Assembly (NCBI GenBank): GCA_016219175.1 | Contig: JACRCD010000093.1 | Span: forward strand, 1-64,000 | Reading direction: 5' to 3' | Origin: Deltaproteobacteria bacterium | GTDB taxonomy: Bacteria > Desulfobacterota > Desulfobulbia > Desulfobulbales > SURF-16 | Length of the DNA: 64,000 nt | Shown: piece after piece, positions 1-8,488 of the stretch | How positions within the stretch are numbered: the first letter of the stretch is position 1 | How the letters are laid out: every line of letters begins with the position of its first letter | The notes under the pieces: model-generated | Seen by the model: the letters and a program-made list of their open reading frames with translations, nothing else | The model's database searches: none | What the model was told of the DNA's origin: nothing | Program-made: the position numbers and the translations under genes

Positions 1-37
1 AATTATTTTTAACTATTTTTACCATACTCTCTTTCCC

Positions 38-298
38 ATGAAACATATCGATCAAAAACTGGAAGTTGCATATCCCTGCATCTGGCTATACAAAATCATA
101 GGCAGCGATAAAGACGCCATGATTATGGCAATCAATGAGATCTTTGCCGGCTCGGATCATTCTCTGTCATTTTCCAAGAAGAGCGGGACGGGTAAATATA
201 TATCATTAAATCTTGAGGTAACGGTGCATTCCGCAGAGGCGAGAAACTTTTTTTTCACCGCTCTGCGGGAACATTCCTCCATCAAAATGGTACTTTAA
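38..298 (+). CDS. DUF493 (YbeD-like) family small protein
   Basis: An 86-residue cytoplasmic protein without signal peptide or membrane segment. Its length and its pattern, an N-terminal strand ending in 'YPCIWLYKIIG', a central 'SGTGKYISLNLEVTV' strand pair and a C-terminal helix, fit the DUF493/YbeD family, a ferredoxin-like fold thought to be a small regulatory domain; its exact role is unknown. It lies 4 nt upstream of the next gene, so it heads a likely operon with the Fe-S protein and rarA. No strong Shine-Dalgarno is visible before the ATG. Confidence 0.75.
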   Translation: MKHIDQKLEVAYPCIWLYKIIGSDKDAMIMAINEIFAGSDHSLSFSKKSGTGKYISLNLEVTVHSAEARNFFFTALREHSSIKMVL

Positions 299-302
299 GA
301 CT

Positions 303-1118
303 ATGAATCCTCTTGAAGTGCTGCAACGAACTCCGAAATCAAACTGCGGGGCATGCGGTTATCCCGCCTGTCTTGCCTTTGCGGCTCATGTCGCGCGCAG
401 CGGAGAAGACCCAAGAAAATGCCCTTATATCAATCTTGACGGCCTCGCCTGTGACACCCCGGGTAAGACCCCTCTTGAGCAGATAGCCGCCAAGCATGAT
501 TTCGATCTGGTACACCACCTCCAGAGTAAAATTAAAGATCTTGATTTTCATAAAATCGCCGGACCTCTTGGCTTGTCATTTTCTGCCGGCCAAGACGACC
601 TCCTTGCCTTTTCCTATCTGGGGCAGCATGTTCTGCTCAGCAAAAAGCAGATACTTATGGACGGCAAGGAACCGGAAGATCCCCGGGACCAGATTCTCTT
701 ATACAATTACATTCATTCCCGCGGCGGCAATCCGCCCTCCGGAACTTGGACAGGTCTCGAAAGTCTGCCGAACTCCATCTCCAAGAGCAAAACACTGGCT
801 ACCTACTGTGAAGAGCGTTTATCGCTGCTTTTCACCGGCCTGGACAGCGAGGCGATATATGCCTTCTGCGGTAAAATCGGCGGCCGGGCCGTTGCGGGAA
901 GTTCCGCTACCGCGGCGGCAATCATTCCTGTCCTGCCCCGTCTCCCCCAGCAACTTCTTTTCTGGGATGCGGAACCCGCGGATGGATTTGCCGCCAGAAC
1001 AAAAATTCTTTTTGACCAAAACGTGCTTACCTATCTTGATCTGGAATCCCTCGTTTTTTCAGCCGAACGTCTGGCGGATCGTCTCGTTTTTCTATTTTCT
1101 CAGTCAAAACAGCAATGA
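303..1118 (+). CDS. Fe-S cluster domain / DUF3786 protein
   Basis: A 271-residue soluble protein. The N-terminus has a four-cysteine pattern (C15, C18, C23, C40, in the context NCGACGYPAC...KCP) typical of the 4Fe-4S 'Fes' domain seen in RnfB and corrinoid Fe-S proteins. The remainder resembles DUF3786, a domain often found with this Fe-S module in anaerobes. The function is unknown; electron transfer or a corrinoid link is an inference from the family. Its stop overlaps the rarA start by 4 nt (ATGA), indicating translational coupling. Confidence 0.75.
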   Translation: MNPLEVLQRTPKSNCGACGYPACLAFAAHVARSGEDPRKCPYINLDGLACDTPGKTPLEQIAAKHDFDLVHHLQSKIKDLDFHKIAGPLGLSFSAGQDDLLAFSYLGQHVLLSKKQILMDGKEPEDPRDQILLYNYIHSRGGNPPSGTWTGLESLPNSISKSKTLATYCEERLSLLFTGLDSEAIYAFCGKIGGRAVAGSSATAAAIIPVLPRLPQQLLFWDAEPADGFAARTKILFDQNVLTYLDLESLVFSAERLADRLVFLFSQSKQQ

Positions 1119-2428
1119 CAACCTCTGACCAGAAACCATTGGCTGAAAGAATGAGGCCGCAACAGTTAAGCGACTTTGTCGGTCAGGATCATCTGCTGGC
1201 CGAAGGGAAAATGCTCTGGCAGCTTCTTAAGGAAAGACATCTTCCCTCCCTTCTGCTCTGGGGCCCCCCTGGTACCGGCAAAACAACCCTGGCGAGAATT
1301 CTTGCCAGATCAACGGGCGCGCATTTCATCTTCTTTTCAGCGGTTCTGGCCGGAGTAAAGGAAATCAGACAGATTATCGACGAGGCCCGCCAGAAGCAGC
1401 TTGAGGGAATAGCTACCATCCTTTTTGTTGATGAAATACACCGTTTTAACAAAAGCCAGCAGGACGCCTTCCTTCCCCATGTTGAAAGCGGGCTGCTCAC
1501 CCTGATCGGCGCCACCACGGAAAATCCTTCGTTTCAGATCGTGGCCCCCCTTTTGTCACGCTGCCGGGTGCTTACCTTATCGCCCCTGACACTCCAGGCC
1601 CTTGAGACCATTTTTCATCGCGCCTTGTCCGATGCAACCAATGGCCTCGGGGAACTCAATCTTCACTTTGAGAAACCGGCGATTGATCATCTCATCGCCA
1701 TGGCGGACGGTGACGCAAGAAGACTGCTTAACAGCATGGAAATAGCAGCGTCGCTTGCCGTCCTTGACGAAAGCGGCACGCGCTGTGTTTCCCTGCGGGC
1801 GATGGAGGATGGTTTCCAGAGAAACAGTCTGCGCTATGACGCAACAGGAGAGGAACATTACAACCTGATATCCGCCCTGCACAAAAGCATGCGGGACAGC
1901 GACCCGGATGGTTCACTCTATTGGCTGGCGCGCATGCTCAAATCCGGAGAGGATCCGCTTTACATAGCCAGGCGCCTTATCCGTTTTGCCACGGAAGACA
2001 TCGGCAACGCAGACCCCCAGGCGTTGGCGGTCTCTTTGAACGCCAGGGAATCCTACCATATGCTCGGGTCGCCGGAAGGAGAACTTGCCCTAGTTCAGGC
2101 AGTCATCTATCTTGCCACGGCGCCGAAAAGCAATGCCGCCTACGTGGCCTATAGTAAGGTCATCAGTGATATTGAGCGTACCGGCAGCCTGCCGGTGCCT
2201 CTTCATATCCGCAATGCCCCGACCAGGTTGATGAAAGAGCTTGGTTACGGCAAGGGGTACCAGTATGCCCATGACTCACCCGTCGCTCTGGTTGATCAGG
2301 ATCATTTACCGGAGGAGCTTTGTGGTGTACGATACTATGAACCGACCAATAGAGGTCATGAGGCAATTATTAAAGACCGATTAACCAAATGGCGGCACCT
2401 ACTGTCGCAACAAAAATCCAACAGATAA
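1115..2428 (+). CDS. rarA: Replication-associated recombination protein A (RarA/MgsA)
   Basis: A 437-residue AAA+ ATPase of the clamp-loader-like RarA/MgsA/WRNIP1 family, which acts at stalled replication forks. Walker A GPPGTGKTT lies at residues 50-58 and Walker B with LFVDEIHRF around 103-111; sensor-1-type 'GATTENPSF' follows. The C-terminal half carries the family tetramerisation region with 'EDIGNADPQAL' and 'SNAAYVAY'. Length matches the family (about 440). It overlaps the upstream Fe-S gene by 4 nt. Confidence 0.93.
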   Translation: MTTSDQKPLAERMRPQQLSDFVGQDHLLAEGKMLWQLLKERHLPSLLLWGPPGTGKTTLARILARSTGAHFIFFSAVLAGVKEIRQIIDEARQKQLEGIATILFVDEIHRFNKSQQDAFLPHVESGLLTLIGATTENPSFQIVAPLLSRCRVLTLSPLTLQALETIFHRALSDATNGLGELNLHFEKPAIDHLIAMADGDARRLLNSMEIAASLAVLDESGTRCVSLRAMEDGFQRNSLRYDATGEEHYNLISALHKSMRDSDPDGSLYWLARMLKSGEDPLYIARRLIRFATEDIGNADPQALAVSLNARESYHMLGSPEGELALVQAVIYLATAPKSNAAYVAYSKVISDIERTGSLPVPLHIRNAPTRLMKELGYGKGYQYAHDSPVALVDQDHLPEELCGVRYYEPTNRGHEAIIKDRLTKWRHLLSQQKSNR

Positions 2429-2441
2429 CATGGAATAAACA

Positions 2442-3989
2442 ATGAATCGTCACTTACCCATCATTCTTGCAATCTTATTTTTCATCTTTCCAGCCCCCTT
2501 TTCAGCCGCTAAAACGACGGGGGAATTTAACCTTTATTATACCAATGACGTACATGGAGAAACAGAGCCCTGCGGCTGAAAATCAAAACAATTGGGCGGT
2601 CTGTCCAAAAGAAAAACTCTCTTAAAAGAATCCGGATTCCAAGAAACGCAGGATCTGTTGCTTGATGCCGGCGCTCTCCTGTTTGACAATAGCGCGCTGT
2701 CTGCCGGCCGCGAGGAAGAGCAGGCCAGGATAAATGCCCAAGGCCTGGTTGAGGCGTACAACCTGCTGGGCTACGAGGCTGTGGGTATTTCCACAATTGA
2801 TCTGCTGGCCGGTATCGATTTTTTGCAGCAGCTGCATGAAAAATCGATTTTCCCCTGGCTCAGCGCCAACCTGGTCCATCCGGAAAGCAAACAACCTTTT
2901 TTCACTCCATACATTCTCAAAGAGAAAAATGGGCTTCGCATAGCGATAATCGGCATCACCGGCACCGAGCCGAAATATGGGGCCAGGGGACAGGAGAAAT
3001 ATCTGATACTGCCATGGCGTGACGTGTTACCTAAACTTCTCGAAGAACTTCGAGGCAAGGCCGATGTATATATCTTACTGTCAAGTGAGTCGAAACAGGA
3101 AAATCAGCTGATTGCAAAGGATTTCAACAATATCCATATAATCATCCAATCAGGCACGAACGCCCACAATGAAAATCCCGTGCTTACCAACAACACACTG
3201 ATCTGCCAGACGGAAAAACAGGGTAAATACCTTGGCAAGATGCGCATTAACTGGAACAGCTCCGCTATCTGGGCCAACAAATCAATAGATACCGCGGTTT
3301 TGCAGAAACAGGAATACGACAGGATCGCCTGGCAGATAAAAAGGCTGCAAGAAAAAGGTGATCCGGAACAAGTTTATAAGGATAAACCGGCAACATTAAA
3401 AGCATATTACAAACTTGCCGAACGGATGAAAATTCTTGAGGAAGAGACCCGCAAGCAGCAAACGGGGAAAAACCAGGCAACTGAAAATGCCACCTTTGAA
3501 CATAATTTTCTTGAGGTAGAGCCAACCATTGCCGATGATCCGACCATCGAAAAAATTACCAAGGAAACAAAAAATAAAATAAATGCCATCGGCAGAAAAG
3601 AGAGCAGAGACAACACCATCCAGCCCGACCATGTGGGCAGTCAGGCCTGCATGAGCTGCCATGAAGAAATCGCCAAACGGTGGCAGTTGACTCCCCATGC
3701 CCGCGCGTATGAAACCTTGGTTAAAAAAGATCAGCAATTCAATGCCAATTGCCTCCCCTGTCACGTTACAGGCATAAGCATGGAAGATAAGAACAAATCC
3801 CTGTCCTTGCCCGACACCTTGCATAACGTTGGCTGCGAGAGCTGCCATGGCCCGGGGAAAAAGCACGTGGAAAATCCTGAAAAATGGAAACTGAATGGTC
3901 TGCCCGGGAAACCGCTCTGTCTGCAGTGTCATCTGCCCGAGCATGATGACTCGTTTGATTACGACAAAGACAGTAAGCTTGTTCATTAA
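2442..3989 (+). CDS. UshA-like selenoprotein fused to a tetrahaem cytochrome domain (in-frame UGA = Sec46)
   Basis: Reading from the ATG at 2442 and decoding the TGA at 2577-2579 as selenocysteine gives a 515-residue secreted protein. Residues 1-23 form a signal peptide. Residues 31-46 hold the 5'-nucleotidase/UshA-type start 'YYTNDVHGE' followed by TEPCG-U, where relatives have Cys, so C44-G-U46 is a likely redox pair. Only D36 and H38 of the usual metallophosphatase ligands are evident; GNH(E/D) and GHxH motifs are not visible, so phosphoesterase activity is doubtful. The C-terminus has four CxxCH haem motifs at C403, C437, C465 and C493, like cytochrome c554. An ORF search that stops at UGA would begin this gene at 2592 and lose the signal peptide and active site. 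It follows rarA by 13 nt. A close family is known as UshA-like (seleno)proteins; the substrate is unknown. Confidence 0.85.
2577..2608 (+). promoter_or_regulatory. Sec UGA codon with bacterial SECIS-like hairpin
   Basis: After the UGA at 2577-2579 a stem forms between 2592-2596 (UUGGG) and 2604-2608 (UCCAA), with a 7-nt apical loop CGGUCUG at 2597-2603. The GGUCU of the loop starts 18 nt after the UGA, the same spacing and loop sequence that I recall for the E. coli fdhF SECIS recognised by SelB. The pairing is seen in the sequence; the function is inferred and agrees with selB being present in this window. Confidence 0.75.
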
Positions 3990-3999
3990 AAATGAGTAG

Positions 4000-4185
4000 C
4001 TGACCTGTTACCGGTTTGAGTACTTTAAGTGCCTAAATGCCTAACGTACTTAAAGTAAAAGGTTTTATCTGATCAGAAAGTACCATAACTTTAGCCACTT
4101 GAAGTAGTTTAGTACTTCAGGCATTTTTTTTGCTCTTGTATTTTGGTGCCAGCGGTTAATCTGCCGAGATCAGGTTGTTTGAATT
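4000..4185 (+). repeat. Dispersed repeat B, copy 1
   Basis: About 186 bp that matches, as reverse complement, the region 24311-24507. Shared landmarks include 'GGTTTTATCTGATCAGAAAG', 'TACCATAACTTTAG' and 'TAATCTGCCGAGATCAGG'. The left part contains short runs of a 'CTTTAGGCA/CTTAAAGTAC' type that can pair with each other. It fills the gap downstream of the selenoprotein gene. No ORF of note is inside. Confidence 0.85.
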
Positions 4186-4192
4186 TACAGTC

Positions 4193-4232
4193 ATAAAAAA
4201 AGCCGTGCTCCCAGCTAGGAACACGGCTTTTC
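4193..4232. terminator. Bidirectional intrinsic terminator
   Basis: A 9-bp perfect stem (4199-4207 with 4222-4230, AAAGCCGTG/CACGGCTTT) has an A-run on its left and a T-run on its right, so it can work for transcripts from both sides: the selenoprotein operon on plus and ppaC on minus. Confidence 0.75.
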
Positions 4233-4251
4233 TTATGGTTACCGAGGCAGG

Positions 4252-4360
4252 CTAAGCCGTTATCAATAAATTACTGTAACACACCATGCGTGGCAACGGC
4301 ATAAGGGGCCGTATTGGTGATATCAAATCTGTAATGGTTATTTTATAACGGCCCCTAAAC
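4252..4360 (-). repeat. Structured 109-bp repeat A, copy 1 (3' of ppaC)
   Basis: Reverse complement of 8300-8408 with about 4 mismatches in 109 positions. Read on the minus strand it starts 8 nt after the ppaC stop codon. It contains two inverted repeats: GGGGCCGT with ACGGCCCC, and GCCGTT with AACGGC. There is no ORF in it. See copy 2 for coordinates of the stems. Confidence 0.9.
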
Positions 4361-4368
4361 GTTAATAA

Positions 4369-5298
4369 TTAACAGCCGAATGCCTTCTGCAGGTTGGGAA
4401 TGGTTTGTTTCTTGCGGCTCATCATGCCATCAATCCACATGGAGTTGCCGGAAAGTTTCGAGTTGAAGGCCTTCTCAATGAGAGAAGCGTCATCGGAGAT
4501 AACCATGAGGTCGGTTCCTTCCTTGACAACATCGGTAAGCATCAGCAGCACGGAGTGACGTCCGTCAGCTTTGACCTTCTGCATTTCCGCGTACAGGGCA
4601 TCACGCAAGGAAGCAACCTGGTCAAGGGTGGCAAGTTCAAGCTGGCCAACCCCGACTTTACTGCCTTTCATGTCGAAATCCTTATAATCCCGGAAAAGAA
4701 GATCCTTGGGCGGTACACCCGCAACCGCGGATTTTGCCTTGAGCATTTCCATGAACAGTTCATCCATGTCGCTGACGCCGGCGACTTTGGCGAGATCCGC
4801 GCAGGCAGCCTTATCGGCATCGGTGCAGGTCGGTGATTTAAAGTTTACGGTATCGCTCAGAATTGCGGCGAGCATTATCCCGGCAATGTTCTTCGGAATT
4901 GCAATGCCGCTACTCTTATACATCTCATTTAATACCGTGCATGTACAGCCTACCGGCTGGGCATTGAAATAAATTGGGTTATTGGTGGTGATATCACCAA
5001 TTTTATGATGATCAACAACGGCGACAAGTTCTGCCTTCATTATATTAGCAGGGGCCTGGGCAATATCACTGTGGTCAACCAGGGCGATTTTTTTGCCTTC
5101 AGCGTCACTGATCTTTTCGGGCGCAGTCAAGCCGAAACGGGCTAGTACGGTTTTGCTTTCGGGGTTTAAAGCCGCGGCATCGGTCTGCATGCAGGCGATA
5201 GCGTCCTGGCCCTTGGCCTTCAAGTAATTTGCAAAAGAAATTGCCGAGGCAACGGAATCGGTATCTGGATTTGAGTGGCCAACTACACAAATAGACAT
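4369..5298 (-). CDS. ppaC: Manganese-dependent inorganic pyrophosphatase
   Basis: A 309-residue DHH-family (class II) inorganic pyrophosphatase that hydrolyses PPi in the cytoplasm. It has GHSNPDTDS at residues 7-15, the DHS at 75-77, the DHH signature at 96-98, and an SRKKQ active-site segment near the C-terminus. The length matches the two-domain form without CBS insert. A strong Shine-Dalgarno AAGGAGG lies 8 nt before the ATG. It is monocistronic, with repeat A and a bidirectional terminator behind it. Confidence 0.95.
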   Translation of the reverse strand: MSICVVGHSNPDTDSVASAISFANYLKAKGQDAIACMQTDAAALNPESKTVLARFGLTAPEKISDAEGKKIALVDHSDIAQAPANIMKAELVAVVDHHKIGDITTNNPIYFNAQPVGCTCTVLNEMYKSSGIAIPKNIAGIMLAAILSDTVNFKSPTCTDADKAACADLAKVAGVSDMDELFMEMLKAKSAVAGVPPKDLLFRDYKDFDMKGSKVGVGQLELATLDQVASLRDALYAEMQKVKADGRHSVLLMLTDVVKEGTDLMVISDDASLIEKAFNSKLSGNSMWIDGMMSRKKQTIPNLQKAFGC

Positions 5299-5627
5299 GG
5301 TACAATCCTCCTTAGAAACAATTTTTTAATTTCTCCTATACAACTAGCCTGTGCTGGGGTAAAATCATTATGCGCCTTGCCTGTAGGGCTCGATGGCAAA
5401 AAATTCACCCCACAGAATTCACGCCTTATTTTTATAAATTTACTTACTTAAAACGTGCAAAAGATAGTTCTTAAACTCTTCTGAGTCAAGAATAAAAATG
5501 AATCCATCTTCATTTTCCGCAATACAAATTTACTGGTTCAGAAACATTTTTCTGTCCTTCTTCCTGCAAAAAAATTGAATTTCCTGCCAAGGGAAAAAAT
5601 TAAACAAACGGAATCAGGACCATCATC
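5299..5627. other. Intergenic region between divergent ppaC and response-regulator genes
   Basis: About 330 bp, AT-rich, between two divergent starts, so it must hold both promoters. I see no convincing ORF, repeat or structured RNA in it, and no promoter pair good enough to call. Confidence 0.5.
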
Positions 5628-6071
5628 ATGGCTGGAAAAACATCCAAAGTACTTGTCGCCGAAGATAATCCGGTTGTCCGTAAAGGATTAACGAATTTTC
5701 TGACAAAATGGGGATTTACGCCTATTGAAGTGGAAGACGGGGATGCGGCCATGCACATACTGGAAAATGACCCCAGTGTAAGGCTTGCCATCCTTGACTG
5801 GAATCTGCCGGGCTTAACTGGCTTACAGATATGCCAGCGCCTGAGGATAAATCCAAGGATTCCCTATGTCTACATCATCATATTCAGCGCCAGAAAATCA
5901 AAGGAAGAGCAAGTACTGGCCCTGGAAGGCGGAGCTGACGATTATCTTGTCAAACCTTGCAAGCCATCGGAGCTCAGGGCCAGACTCGGCGTGGGAAAAC
6001 GGATCATGGAAACGGCGCTGTCCGGCTCATGTTCTTCCTGCTCAACCACAACGAACACAGAGAATCAATAA
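5628..6071 (+). CDS. Single-domain response regulator (CheY-like receiver)
   Basis: A 147-residue receiver domain without output domain. Acidic pocket residues E12 and D13, phosphoacceptor D57 in 'ILDWNLPG', and K109 in 'DDYLVKP' are present. After the receiver fold ends near residue 128 there is a short tail with C134 and C137 and a Ser/Thr-rich end, which is unusual and could bind metal or be disordered. No sensor kinase is adjacent; the partner is unknown. Confidence 0.88.
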   Translation: MAGKTSKVLVAEDNPVVRKGLTNFLTKWGFTPIEVEDGDAAMHILENDPSVRLAILDWNLPGLTGLQICQRLRINPRIPYVYIIIFSARKSKEEQVLALEGGADDYLVKPCKPSELRARLGVGKRIMETALSGSCSSCSTTTNTENQ

Positions 6072-6113
6072 GTCAAACTCCCGAACCCAAACAGGAGCAC
6101 ACAGCGTCCAACC

Positions 6114-6764
6114 ATGTCTGTAAAAGCTATTATTTTTGATCTTGACGGCACCCTGCTGAACACGCTTGACGACTTGGCTGATTCGATGAATCGAGTCCTT
6201 TTCGCCATGGGATTTCCCCTGCATCCGACCAGCGCCTACAAATATTTTGTTGGCGACGGGATAGAAAAACTTGCCAGCCGTGTTTTACCTGAAAACCACA
6301 GGGATAAAACAACCGTGGAACGGTGCGTTGCGGGAATGACCCATGAATACGGAACTCACTGGCAGGACAAAACTTGCCTCTATGACGGCATCGATGAAAT
6401 GCTGTCAGCGCTTAGTGATCGAAAAGTGAGCCTGAATATCCTCTCCAACAAACCAGATGCCTTGACACGCATTACCGTGTCAACTTTTTTTGCATCATAC
6501 GGTTTTGCCATAATAACCGGAGCCAGGAAGGGAATCCCAAAAAAGCCCGACCCAACGAGCGCCTTTCATATTGCCAACTCCCTGAATATTCCCACCCATC
6601 AGTTTCTCTATCTTGGCGATACGAAAACCGATATGGAAACAGCGACGGGCGCCGGCATGTTTGCTTTGGGTGCTTTATGGGGCTTCCGTACCGCCTCTGA
6701 ATTAAGGGAAAGTGGAGCCCAGGCTCTTCTCGAACAGCCTATTGAGATCTTAAACTATCTCTGA
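6114..6764 (+). CDS. HAD-family phosphatase, phosphoglycolate phosphatase-like
   Basis: A 216-residue haloacid dehalogenase-family hydrolase of the Gph type. The catalytic motif DLDGT holds D9 and D11, motif II is in 'LNILSNK', the motif III lysine is in 'IPKKPDPT', and motif IV is 'GDTKTDM'. A helical cap domain lies between motifs I and II (residues about 15-85), as in phosphoglycolate phosphatase. The exact substrate cannot be told from sequence. It follows the response regulator by 42 nt on the same strand. Confidence 0.85.
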   Translation: MSVKAIIFDLDGTLLNTLDDLADSMNRVLFAMGFPLHPTSAYKYFVGDGIEKLASRVLPENHRDKTTVERCVAGMTHEYGTHWQDKTCLYDGIDEMLSALSDRKVSLNILSNKPDALTRITVSTFFASYGFAIITGARKGIPKKPDPTSAFHIANSLNIPTHQFLYLGDTKTDMETATGAGMFALGALWGFRTASELRESGAQALLEQPIEILNYL

Positions 6765-6767
6765 AGA

Positions 6768-7208
6768 CTATGAAGCCAGCCTTTCGGATTCTTTTTGCTT
6801 CCTGATCTCACATGCTTTTTTGAAGGCCTTATCCTTGCCATGTTTTTTGATGGAGACCGACGTCTTGCCCTGTTTACCAACGCCATTCACCCAGCTCACC
6901 TCATAGCGGTGCATCTTTTCATTCAGCCGGACGCCAACAACACCAGTGGTTGTATTGCTCACAGTAACGATGTGTTTATTGGTCCGCAGTTTACCGATTC
7001 TTGCCTCAATTTCATCGCGCCACGCTAATGCGGCCAGCAGGCTGGAATATCTTCCGCCGCATTTACCATCAGAAAAGAATTTGGAATGGGTTTTTCCATA
7101 ATAGCGCACACGTACATACCAACCATGAGTCCGCTTTGTCTCCTGATCGATACGGGCGATATCCTTATGCTTTTCATACACTATTTTTTTCTCTTTTTTT
7201 GCTTCCAT
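6768..7208 (-). CDS. AP2-domain-like protein
   Basis: A 146-residue basic, lysine-rich protein. The part from about residue 85 to 140, with 'TGVVGVRL', 'YEVSWVNGVGKQGKTSVSIKKHG' and 'AFKKACEIRKQ' split over the region, looks like an AP2/ERF DNA-binding fold: three strands then a helix. The N-terminal half may be a second degenerate copy ('HGWYVRVRYYGKTHSKFFSDGK'). In bacteria such domains are found in homing HNH endonucleases; no HNH motif is visible here, so DNA binding alone is inferred. The Shine-Dalgarno AGAGG is 7 nt before the ATG. It is convergent with the HAD gene, only 3 nt apart. Confidence 0.7.
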   Translation of the reverse strand: MEAKKEKKIVYEKHKDIARIDQETKRTHGWYVRVRYYGKTHSKFFSDGKCGGRYSSLLAALAWRDEIEARIGKLRTNKHIVTVSNTTTGVVGVRLNEKMHRYEVSWVNGVGKQGKTSVSIKKHGKDKAFKKACEIRKQKESERLAS

Positions 7209-7472
7209 TGCTTTACCTCTTTTCCTGTTTGTGGCATTAGGATGGTTTGCAGTTGCAGTAAAATAAAAAGCAACTACGTATTAATACCTATTAGAGTATC
7301 ATTTTAAACAAACTTGTCAATAAATTTCCATCATCAATTAATTAGGTTCATAACAATTGCAAAACCCAATAATTACTTTGTATCATATCTCCAAAATAAT
7401 ATTTATACATAATTAATCAATGATATTAATTTTTTCACTAAAAAAATGAGTATCCAGCATAATCTCTGCTAA

Positions 7473-8291
7473 ATGGAGCAATACGAACGATTTATGAATG
7501 ATAATGATAAGGACACAGGCAAAAAATTCTGCGAGCTATTAGACATTATATCCCGTTTGCGCGGTCCGGGCGGTTGCCCATGGGATCAAAAACAAACAGT
7601 GCAGACCTTCAAACCATATCTTCTTGAGGAAACCCACGAACTCTCCGAAGCCCTGGACAACGATGATACCTCCCAAATAAAGGAAGAACTCGGTGATCTT
7701 TTTTTCCAGCTTGGTTTTATCAATCAAATGTACCAGGAAAATGAAAAATTTTCCATGACAGATGTCCTGCAAGCTATCATAGACAAAATGATTCGCCGGC
7801 ATCCCCATGTGTTTGAAGGAAAAACCTTTGAATCATACGAGGAAATGAGAAAAAATTGGGCAAGGGTCAAGGAAAAGGAAAACACAAAAAAAATAAAAAA
7901 AACCTACGAACTTGATGTGCCCAAATCTCTGCCGGCATTAAGCAGGTCGCAGAAGGTCGCCGGCCGCGCGGCCAGAACCGGGTTTGACTGGCCGGACCTC
8001 GGTTCATTACAAGACAACCTGTCCCGTGAATTTGCCGTATTAATGAATAGTATCACGGCAGACTGCAAAGATAACATCGACAAAGAGCTGGGCGATTTCC
8101 TTTTCCTGCTAGTCAATTTAGGACGAAAGCTGGAAATAAACAGTGAAGAATGCCTTCACTCAGCAACCAACAGGTTTATCAGCAGATTTAAAGTCATGGA
8201 AAAAAGATTATCAGAGGAAAATCTTGCCATGGATGGAATTGACAGCAAAGCACTTCTTGAATTTTGGCGCAAAGCGAAGGAGAACACCTGA
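7473..8291 (+). CDS. mazG: Nucleoside triphosphate pyrophosphohydrolase MazG
   Basis: A 272-residue all-alpha NTP pyrophosphatase that cleaves (d)NTPs to NMP and PPi. The family start 'LRGPGGCPWDQKQT' is at about residues 30-43, followed by EETHE..EALD and EELGDLFFQ, which supply the Mg-binding acidic residues; a second, weaker EELGD-like segment ('KELGDFLFLLVNLGRK') shows the two-domain MazG. A second ATG at 7494 is an alternative start; neither has a clear ribosome-binding site. Repeat A starts 8 nt after its stop. Confidence 0.93.
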   Translation: MEQYERFMNDNDKDTGKKFCELLDIISRLRGPGGCPWDQKQTVQTFKPYLLEETHELSEALDNDDTSQIKEELGDLFFQLGFINQMYQENEKFSMTDVLQAIIDKMIRRHPHVFEGKTFESYEEMRKNWARVKEKENTKKIKKTYELDVPKSLPALSRSQKVAGRAARTGFDWPDLGSLQDNLSREFAVLMNSITADCKDNIDKELGDFLFLLVNLGRKLEINSEECLHSATNRFISRFKVMEKRLSEENLAMDGIDSKALLEFWRKAKENT

Positions 8292-8299
8292 AAATGGTA

Positions 8300-8408
8300 G
8301 TTTAGGGGCCGTTATAAAATAACCATTACAGATTTGATATCATCTATACGGCCCCTTATGCCGTTGCCACGCATGGTGTGTTACAGTAATTTATTTACAA
8401 CGGCTTAG
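8300..8408 (+). repeat. Structured 109-bp repeat A, copy 2 (3' of mazG)
   Basis: Second copy of the element at 4252-4360, in inverted orientation on the map but in the same orientation relative to the gene before it: it starts 8 nt after the mazG stop, as copy 1 does after ppaC. Stem 1 pairs 8305-8312 (GGGGCCGT) with 8348-8355 (ACGGCCCC). Stem 2 pairs 8360-8366 (GCCGTTG) with 8398-8404 (CAACGGC). There is no T-run, so a simple intrinsic terminator is not the obvious reading. Confidence 0.9.
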
Positions 8409-8488
8409 AATCAAAACTACAACATCAAAGTTGAACAAACGATATTTCAACAATTGCTGAATCCCTTTTACTTGGAAGGAGAAACCCT

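Noticed and set aside
4252-4360. Repeat A as an integron attC site behind gene cassettes
   Set aside because: Its place just after a stop codon recalls attC, but the required RYYYAAC and GTTRRRY core sites are not at the ends, and ppaC and mazG are ordinary chromosomal genes with their own contexts.
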